This document shows, one piece after another, positions 58,456-64,000 of a stretch of 64,000 nucleotides of DNA. The stretch lies in contig CANQMO010000015.1 in the NCBI GenBank assembly GCA_947624985.1, forward strand, positions 1 to 64,000. Direction: 5' to 3'. The notes under the pieces are model-generated. The model did not search any database. It saw only the letters and a list, made by a program, of their open reading frames with translations, and had not been told where the DNA came from. The first letter of the stretch is position 1. Each line of letters starts with the position of its first letter. The translations under genes and the position numbers were made by a program. The DNA is from an uncultured Oscillospiraceae bacterium. GTDB lineage: Bacteria > Bacillota > Clostridia > Oscillospirales > Oscillospiraceae.

Positions 58456-59346
58456 GTGACGAATTCGGAATGCCTGAGCAAATATGAGCGCTATCTGAGC
58501 GACGAGAAGCGGGCGAGCAAGAATACACTCAACTCCTATCTGCGGGATATCCGCCAGTTCGGCGAGTATCTGGACGCCAACGACGAGGGAGATTATGTCG
58601 CGGCGAGCGAAGATGTGCTGTGTGAGTACATAGAACATCTCCGGGCGGAGGGCAAGTCCATCGCCACCGTGTCCCGGTGCATAGCGTCGCTGAAGAACTT
58701 CTATGTTTGGCTACAAATGCACGGCTACATCGAGCACACGCCCACCGGCAAGCTGGTCCCCGACAAGGCCAGCCACAAGCTGCCGGAGGTGCTGACCGCC
58801 CAGGAGGTGGAGCTGCTGCTGGCGCAGCCGGAGTGCAACGACCGGAAGGGGTACCGGGACCGGGCCATGCTGGAGCTGCTGTATGCCACAGGCATTCGTG
58901 TCAGCGAGTTGATAGGGCTGGACGTGACGGATGTGAACCTCTCGGCCAACATCATCAACTGCCGGGGCCGTAACCGGGTCCGTTCCATCCCGCTGTATCC
59001 CAAGGCCATCAAGGCGCTGAAGGACTATGTGGACTTCATCCGGCCCGAGATGATAGCCACTCCCGGCGAGCGGGCGCTTTTCGTGAACGTCAGCGGCGAG
59101 CGCATGAGCCGGCAGGGATTCTGGAAGATCGTCAAGAGCTATCAGCAGAAGGCGGGGATCGAAAAGGACATCACGCCCCACACCCTGCGGCACAGCTTTG
59201 CCACCCATCTGCTGGAAAACGGCGCGGACCTGCACTCCATCCAGGAGATGCTGGGCCACGCGGACATAAGCTCCACCCAGATCTATTCTCAGCTCGTGAA
59301 AAAGCAGTTGAAGGACGTATACAACAAGGCCCATCCCAGAGCGTAA
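58456..59346 (+). CDS. xerD: Site-specific tyrosine recombinase XerD/XerA
   Basis: 296 residues from GTG 58456, with GAGGAG 9 bases upstream; this gives the exact XerD length, while ATG 58426 has no ribosome site. Core-binding domain: YERYLSDEKRASKNTLNSYL; catalytic: YATGIRVSELIGL (Arg), HTLRHSFATHLLENGADL (His-x-x-Arg), LGHADISSTQIYSQL (His and the Tyr nucleophile near 279). It resolves chromosome dimers at dif. Chromosomal, unlike the element integrase at 42839. Confidence 0.93.
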   Translation: MTNSECLSKYERYLSDEKRASKNTLNSYLRDIRQFGEYLDANDEGDYVAASEDVLCEYIEHLRAEGKSIATVSRCIASLKNFYVWLQMHGYIEHTPTGKLVPDKASHKLPEVLTAQEVELLLAQPECNDRKGYRDRAMLELLYATGIRVSELIGLDVTDVNLSANIINCRGRNRVRSIPLYPKAIKALKDYVDFIRPEMIATPGERALFVNVSGERMSRQGFWKIVKSYQQKAGIEKDITPHTLRHSFATHLLENGADLHSIQEMLGHADISSTQIYSQLVKKQLKDVYNKAHPRA

Positions 59347-59365
59347 GTCAAATGAATAGCAAGCG

Positions 59366-59400
59366 AGACCCGCCGGACAAACGGTCCGGCGGGTCTTTCG
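59366..59400. terminator. Terminator between xerD and the exonuclease gene
   Basis: AGACCCGCCGGAC pairs with GTCCGGCGGGTCT around 5 bases, followed by TTCG; shared by two convergent genes. Confidence 0.85.
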
Positions 59401-59418
59401 TATCGGCCTCAATAAGGC

Positions 59419-60378
59419 TCAGGAAGTCTTTTTTTTGCGGGACCGCCGGCGGCGGGGCCGGGACTGGCGGTCATGGAAGCTGCGGATCATATCGTCGTCG
59501 GCCTGATACAGCAGACGATTGGCGAACCACTCTCCGGTATCCTCGTGGCGCAGGCGGATACGGCACAGGAACGAACCGTGTTCCTCGCAGGTGGCGATGG
59601 CCATGTACCGGTGGTCTCCCTGGCTGACCCAGCGGCTCCTGTCCAGTGTCTTGCCGCAGACGGGGCATACGGCCCGGGCCTGCTCCACAGCCTGCCAAAG
59701 CTCCTCCCGGGTGGCGTAGGAAGGGGAGACGGTGTGCTCCAGCGGCTCGGGGCCGTCCTGACTGCCGCCCCCGTGGGTCCGGCGGGACAACTGGCGGACA
59801 AGGCTGTCGTAACCGGCAAGCCCTCTTGCCAGATCCAGACGGGAGCAGACGAGCGCGGTGTTGTACGCATCTCCCAGCGCGTCGTGGGCCACCCGGGTCT
59901 GCTCTATCCCGAAATGCTCCATGGCCGTCTCCAGCGACTTCTGGTTGTGGTCGGCGTCCTCGGTGAGCATGTTATAGATGAGCTGTAGGTTGATCCACTG
60001 GCCCATCCAGTCGATGTCCAGATCGTGGATGATACAGTTTTGCTCCATGATCCCGCTGTCGTCGTAGCCCCAGGTCATGAAGGTGCAGTCCGGTCCGCAC
60101 CAGGCGAGAAACTGCTCCATGGCCTTCGGAAAGGGGAGGCCGTGGGCCAGACGGGCGTTGTCGAAGCCGGTCAGCTTTTTGACCTTGTAGTGCATTTTCC
60201 TGAACCACACGGGGCTCACGTCGCACTGGAACTCTTCTCCCGGTGTGAAGTCGTCGTTCAGCTTCACCGCGCCGATCTGGATGATCTCGCCCCGCAGGTG
60301 GATGGGGAGGTGGTTGAATACGGACGATTTGGCGCTCATGGCCTGGTTCCATTCCAGGTCAATGACGATGTATGGCAT
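59419..60378 (-). CDS. DEDDh 3'-5' exonuclease (DnaQ/KapD-like)
   Basis: 319 residues. VIDLEWNQAMS gives Asp and Glu of motif I, WGYDDSGIMEQN the second Asp, and RVAHDALGDAYNTALV the His-Asp of DEDDh. The residues after about 210 hold a CPVCGKTL zinc-knuckle-like site and a basic tail (RPRRRRSRKKK), which would help bind nucleic acid. It may process RNA or DNA ends (KapD/ERI-like). TTAGGGGGAACATCCACTC precedes the ATG; divergent from ddl. Confidence 0.85.
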   Translation of the reverse strand: MPYIVIDLEWNQAMSAKSSVFNHLPIHLRGEIIQIGAVKLNDDFTPGEEFQCDVSPVWFRKMHYKVKKLTGFDNARLAHGLPFPKAMEQFLAWCGPDCTFMTWGYDDSGIMEQNCIIHDLDIDWMGQWINLQLIYNMLTEDADHNQKSLETAMEHFGIEQTRVAHDALGDAYNTALVCSRLDLARGLAGYDSLVRQLSRRTHGGGSQDGPEPLEHTVSPSYATREELWQAVEQARAVCPVCGKTLDRSRWVSQGDHRYMAIATCEEHGSFLCRIRLRHEDTGEWFANRLLYQADDDMIRSFHDRQSRPRRRRSRKKKTS

Positions 60379-60518
60379 GAGTGGATGTTCCCCCTAAGTT
60401 ACTGCACCCGCATCTTATCACAATTTTAAAAAAATAACAACATAATTGCGCAAATCTGCCGTATATGTTAAAATGCAGAAAGAACAAGAGCAAACGGTTT
60501 CCAATGGAGGAGCATGAG

Positions 60519-61550
60519 ATGAAGATCGCTGTCATATGCGGAGGCCTTTCCAATGAGAGGGACGTGTCATTGTCCAGCGGCGTGGGCATCGCCGGCGCGC
60601 TGCGGGGCCTTGGCCATCGGGTGGTACTGGTGGACCTGTTTCTGGGCTGGACAGAGCCCTTCGCCGCGGCGGAGGACCTGTTCACGGCGGAAGAACAGCC
60701 TGTCAGCTTCGCGGTGGGAGAGGACGCCCCCGACCTGGCGGCGGTCCGGACCATGCGCCCCGGTCAGGACCTGATCGGTCCTCATGTACTGGAGATCTGC
60801 AAGGCGGCGGATATCGTTTTTCTCGCCCTGCACGGCGAGGAAGGAGAGAACGGCAAGCTCCAGGCCTGGTTCGACATCAACGGCGTGCGCTACACCGGCA
60901 GTGGCTATCTGGGCAGCGCTCTGGCCATGAACAAGAGCCTGTCCAAGATCATTTTGCGGGAGGCCGGGATACCGGTGGCGGAGAGCGTCACGGTCCGGCG
61001 GGGAGAGGAAAAGGCCAAGCTGCCGCCGTTTCCCTGTGTGGTGAAGCCCTGCTCCGGCGGGAGCAGCGTGGGCACCACCATCGTGAACGGCCCCGAGGAA
61101 TACGACGCCGCACTGGAACTGGCCTTTCGCTATGAGGACAGCGTGCTGGCGGAGCGCTTTATCGCCGGCAGAGAACTGACCGTCGGCGTGCTGGACGGCA
61201 AGGCCATGCCTGTGACGGAAATCATCCCCAGGACGGGTTTTTACGACTACAAGAACAAATATCAGCCGGGCATGACGGACGAACCGTGCCCCGCGCCCAT
61301 CACGGCGGAGGAGACCTCCGCCATCCAGGCTCTGGCGGAGCGCGTGTATGAGGCGCTGTGCCTGGAGGCGTACGGGCGGGTGGATTTCATGATGGGCAGA
61401 GACGGCGTGTTCTACTGTCTGGAGGCCAATACCCTGCCCGGCATGACCCCCACCAGCCTGATCCCCCGGATGGGCCGGGCCATGGGCATGGACTATGGCG
61501 CGCTGTGCCAGGCGCTCATTGACGCGTCTATGAAGAAGTATCGGAAATGA
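60519..61550 (+). CDS. ddl: D-alanine--D-alanine ligase
   Basis: 343 residues. MKIAVICGGLSNERDVSLSS is the ATP-grasp start, FLALHGEEGENG the D-Ala site, CVVKPCSGGSSVGTTIV the P-loop, and FYCLEANTLPGMTPTSL the metal-binding end. It makes the D-Ala-D-Ala dipeptide for peptidoglycan. ATG 60519 follows GGAGGAGCATGAG; the earlier frame has no better signal. It overlaps murF by 4 bases. Confidence 0.95.
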   Translation: MKIAVICGGLSNERDVSLSSGVGIAGALRGLGHRVVLVDLFLGWTEPFAAAEDLFTAEEQPVSFAVGEDAPDLAAVRTMRPGQDLIGPHVLEICKAADIVFLALHGEEGENGKLQAWFDINGVRYTGSGYLGSALAMNKSLSKIILREAGIPVAESVTVRRGEEKAKLPPFPCVVKPCSGGSSVGTTIVNGPEEYDAALELAFRYEDSVLAERFIAGRELTVGVLDGKAMPVTEIIPRTGFYDYKNKYQPGMTDEPCPAPITAEETSAIQALAERVYEALCLEAYGRVDFMMGRDGVFYCLEANTLPGMTPTSLIPRMGRAMGMDYGALCQALIDASMKKYRK

Positions 61551-62914
61551 TGGGCGAGAGCATGAAAAACCTTACACCCGCCGTCGCCGCGGCTGTGACG
61601 GGCGGGCAGGTGCGCGGCGCGCTCCCGGAGGCGGAATTGACCGCCGTCACCACGGACAGCCGGACCGTCCTGCCCGGGTGCCTGTTCGCGGCCATTCCCG
61701 GCGCCCGGGTGGACGGGCACGATTTTATGGGTCAGGCGGCGGAAAAAGGCGCGGCGTGCGTGCTGTGTGAGCGGTTCACGGACGTGCCTATACCGCAGAT
61801 CCTGGTGACCGACGCGCAGGCGGCGCTGCGGGCCCTTGCGGCGTGGTACCGGCTGCAGTTTGACATCCCCTTCGTCGGCGTGACCGGCTCCGTGGGCAAG
61901 ACGACCGCCAAGGAGATGATCGCGTCGGTGCTTGCGCAGCGGTTCGAGACACTGAAAACGGAGAAGAACTTCAATAACGAACTGGGCGTGCCTCTGACCC
62001 TGTTCCGCCTTCGGGAGGGTTACCGGGCCGCCGTGGTGGAGATGGGAATCTCCGGTTTTGGGGAAATGCGCCGCCTCACGCAGATGGTCAGACCGGATAT
62101 CGGCGTGTACACCGTCATAGGTGACGCCCATCTGGAATTTCTGGGGGATAGGGCCGGCGTGCTGCGGGCCAAAGGCGAGATGGTGGAGGGCATGGGCCCG
62201 GAGAGCGTCATCATCGCCAACGGCGACGACGCGCTTTTGAAGGAGCATGATTTCGGCCGGCGCACGGTGCTGTTCGGGCAGAGCGGAAACGCCGCTGTCC
62301 GGGCGGAGGACGTGCGGGCGGACGGTCTGTCCGGCATGGGATGTGTCATATGCGCCGGGGACCGGCGTATCCCGGTGCGTATCCCCGCCTTTGGCGCCCA
62401 CATGGTCAGCGCCGCCCTGATGGGGGCCGCCGTGGGGCTGGAGCTTGGTATGACGGATCGGGAGATCGCCCGGGGCGTTGAAGCCTATGAGACGCTGGGG
62501 AGCCGCGGCCGGGTCATCGGGACCGGCTGTGTGACCGTTCTGGACGACTGTTATAACGCAAATCCCACCAGCGTGAGAAGCGCGCTGGAGAGTTTGACCT
62601 GCCTGCCCGGCCGGAAGGTGGCCATATTGGGCGATATGCGGGAGCTCGGCGCGACAGGTCCCGCCCTGCACCGGGAGACGGGCGCGCTGGCGGCAGAGCT
62701 TTGCGACGCCGTCGTCGCCTGCGGGGCGGAGGCAGAGCAGATCGCGGTGGGCGCCGGGCCGGAGGCGGTCTGGTTCGCGACGCGGGAGGAATTGCTCGAA
62801 GCGCTGCCGGACCTTGTCCGAAAGGGCGACGCGGTGCTGGTGAAGGCCAGCCGGGCCATGGGCTTCGAGGCGGTAACGGAGGCGCTCCTGGCATTGGAGA
62901 CCGTCGCGGACTGA
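61547..62914 (+). CDS. murF: UDP-N-acetylmuramoyl-tripeptide--D-Ala-D-Ala ligase
   Basis: 455 residues. VTTDSRTVLPGCLFAAIPG is the uridine-binding part, FVGVTGSVGKTTAKEMIA the P-loop (near 107-124), TEKNFNNELGVPLTL and VLDDCYNANPTSV the Mur core motifs. It joins D-Ala-D-Ala to UDP-MurNAc-tripeptide, using the ddl product, so the coupling is logical. Several possible starts in a row (61547, 61550, 61562); the first overlaps the ddl stop. Confidence 0.95.
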   Translation: MMGESMKNLTPAVAAAVTGGQVRGALPEAELTAVTTDSRTVLPGCLFAAIPGARVDGHDFMGQAAEKGAACVLCERFTDVPIPQILVTDAQAALRALAAWYRLQFDIPFVGVTGSVGKTTAKEMIASVLAQRFETLKTEKNFNNELGVPLTLFRLREGYRAAVVEMGISGFGEMRRLTQMVRPDIGVYTVIGDAHLEFLGDRAGVLRAKGEMVEGMGPESVIIANGDDALLKEHDFGRRTVLFGQSGNAAVRAEDVRADGLSGMGCVICAGDRRIPVRIPAFGAHMVSAALMGAAVGLELGMTDREIARGVEAYETLGSRGRVIGTGCVTVLDDCYNANPTSVRSALESLTCLPGRKVAILGDMRELGATGPALHRETGALAAELCDAVVACGAEAEQIAVGAGPEAVWFATREELLEALPDLVRKGDAVLVKASRAMGFEAVTEALLALETVAD

Positions 62915-62963
62915 GGCGCGGCGCAGCGGCGTATGCGCCGTGACCGGGGAGGAGAGAGACAGT

Positions 62964-64000
62964 ATGGCGAATATGCGTATGGATAAAAATCCCATGCCGG
63001 AACAGGACCCCGCTCTGCGCCGCGGGAACTTTGACGAGGTGGCGCTGGGGTACGACTGGCAGACAGCCATGGACGAGGCGGACCGGTGCCTGCGGTGCCG
63101 GGTGCCCAAGTGTGTGGACGGCTGTCCGGTGGGCGTGCGTATCCCGGCATTCATCGCCAAGCTGGCGGAGGGCGACGTCGAAGGCGCCTATGGGATCATT
63201 GCGGCCAGCAACGACCTGCCCGCCGTCTGCGGACGGCTTTGTCACCAGGAGGAACGGTGCGAACGGGCCTGCATACGCGGTATCAAGGGCGAGCCGGTGA
63301 GTATCGGCGCGCTGGAGCGCTTCGTGGCGGACCGGCATATGGCGTCGGGCGGGGAGGACGGCGGATCTGCCGCGCCGGAGCCCAACGGGCATGCGGTGGC
63401 GGTGATCGGCTCCGGCCCGGCGGGGCTGGCCTGCGCGGGCGAGCTCCTGCGCCGGGGCTATGACGTGACGGTGTTCGACTCGTTTTCCGAGCCCGGCGGC
63501 ATGCTGACCCACGGCTTGCCGAACTTTCGGCTGCCCAGGGAGGTGGCCGCAAAGGAGATCGGCCGTCTGGAGCGGGCCGGCGTGAAGATCGTGACCGGCG
63601 TGCGTATCGGCGAGGAGCGGAGCATAGACGGGCTTTTTGAGGAGGGCTTCGAGGCGGTGTTCATCGGCTCCGGCGCAGGGCAGAACGATCCGCTGCACAT
63701 CGCCGGTGAGGAGCTTGCGGGCGTGTACACGGCCTACGAGGTCCTGCCGCTGTCCGAAGGGGCGGTCATAGGAGAGAAGGTGGCGGTCCTGGGCAGCGGC
63801 GATATGGCGCTGGACGCGGCGCGCAGCGCCGTGCGCCTGGGGGCGGAGCAGGTCACGCTGGTCTGCCGTGAGGCGGCGGACGGGCTCTATGCCCGAAAGG
63901 AGGACGTGGCCCGCGCGCAGGCGGAGGGGATCGTCTTCCTGACAGGCCATGAGGCGGCGGAGCTGCTCGCCGGCGCCGGCGGTCATGTGGCCGGCGTCAG
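62964..64000 (+). CDS. gltA: NADPH-dependent glutamate-synthase-type oxidoreductase (GltA/SudA-like), cut by the window end
   Basis: 345 codons are visible and no stop is reached. The N-terminal part has the GltD-type Fe-S domain (CLRCRVPKCVDGCPVGVRIP and CGRLCHQEERCERAC) and then FAD binding (VAVIGSGPAGLACAGELLRR, FDSFSEPGGMLTHGLPNFRL) and the start of the NADPH domain (VAVLGSGDMALDAARSAVRLG). It may be a homotetrameric glutamate synthase or a sulfide-dehydrogenase (SudA)/NfnB-like enzyme; the missing end and the partner gene would decide. GGAGAGAGACAGT precedes the ATG. Confidence 0.88.
   Translation, partial: MANMRMDKNPMPEQDPALRRGNFDEVALGYDWQTAMDEADRCLRCRVPKCVDGCPVGVRIPAFIAKLAEGDVEGAYGIIAASNDLPAVCGRLCHQEERCERACIRGIKGEPVSIGALERFVADRHMASGGEDGGSAAPEPNGHAVAVIGSGPAGLACAGELLRRGYDVTVFDSFSEPGGMLTHGLPNFRLPREVAAKEIGRLERAGVKIVTGVRIGEERSIDGLFEEGFEAVFIGSGAGQNDPLHIAGEELAGVYTAYEVLPLSEGAVIGEKVAVLGSGDMALDAARSAVRLGAEQVTLVCREAADGLYARKEDVARAQAEGIVFLTGHEAAELLAGAGGHVAGV

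Overview
The window is a high-GC, spore-forming Clostridia-type chromosome, most like the Oscillospiraceae (Oscillibacter/Flavonifractor/Lawsonibacter group). This placement is inferred from several things: a yabM-mazG-hup-rqcP cluster, ypeB, a DacF-like carboxypeptidase, a SpoIID-domain protein, SLH-domain surface proteins, an ECF sigma/anti-sigma pair and strong codon bias in gap. Core housekeeping genes are interrupted by two tRNA-targeted integrative elements.

Region 1 (1 to about 13,483) is the right-hand part of a lower-GC plasmid-like integrative element. It carries a recombination/replication block: a YqaJ-type exonuclease, a RecD2-type helicase, a putative single-strand annealing protein, and a CHC2/TOPRIM primase-like protein. 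It also has a ParM/ParR segregation pair, a HEPN/MNT and a RelB/YafQ toxin-antitoxin pair, small regulators of conjugative-transposon type and an excisionase-like protein. It ends exactly at a 3' half of tRNA-Trp(CCA) at 13,484-13,528, so the intact tRNA-Trp, and probably the integrase, lie to the left outside the window.

Region 2 (13.5-42.6 kb) is chromosome: ferritin; a membrane protein and acetyltransferase; a DUF362 ferredoxin protein and TatD; a histidine-kinase-like protein; gap; yabM-like flippase, mazG, hup, rqcP; dacF-like; pgi; a broken ECF sigma/anti-sigma pair; cysteine desulfurase and mtaB; serC-serA; a 1,135-residue surface protein; a three-gene module of unknown function; trpS and gltX (divergent); ypeB; a zinc-ribbon membrane protein; and tRNA-Val(GAC).

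Region 3 (42,721-49,939) is a complete 7.2-kb element inserted in the 3' end of tRNA-Val and bounded by an exact 31-bp direct repeat. It encodes a tyrosine integrase, an Xre repressor, an excisionase, an HUH rolling-circle Rep, its own sigma-70-like factor and a ParE-type toxin operon behind an iteron-bearing bidirectional promoter. There are no capsid or transfer genes. A GC-rich repeat region is a candidate origin. This is the most system-like unit in the window.

Region 4 (49.9-64 kb) is chromosome again: a YpsA-like SLOG protein, a lipoprotein, asd-dapA (lysine/diaminopimelate), an SLH-SpoIID protein, queA-tgt-yajC and a TIGR04086-type membrane protein, a XerD-like recombinase, a DEDDh exonuclease, ddl-murF (peptidoglycan) and a glutamate-synthase-type oxidoreductase cut by the window end.

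Two cross-cutting patterns stand out. At four loci the Shine-Dalgarno lies in the 3' arm of a strong hairpin just before the start codon. A multi-hairpin intergenic repeat occurs at 14.4 kb and, inverted, at 56.0 kb.
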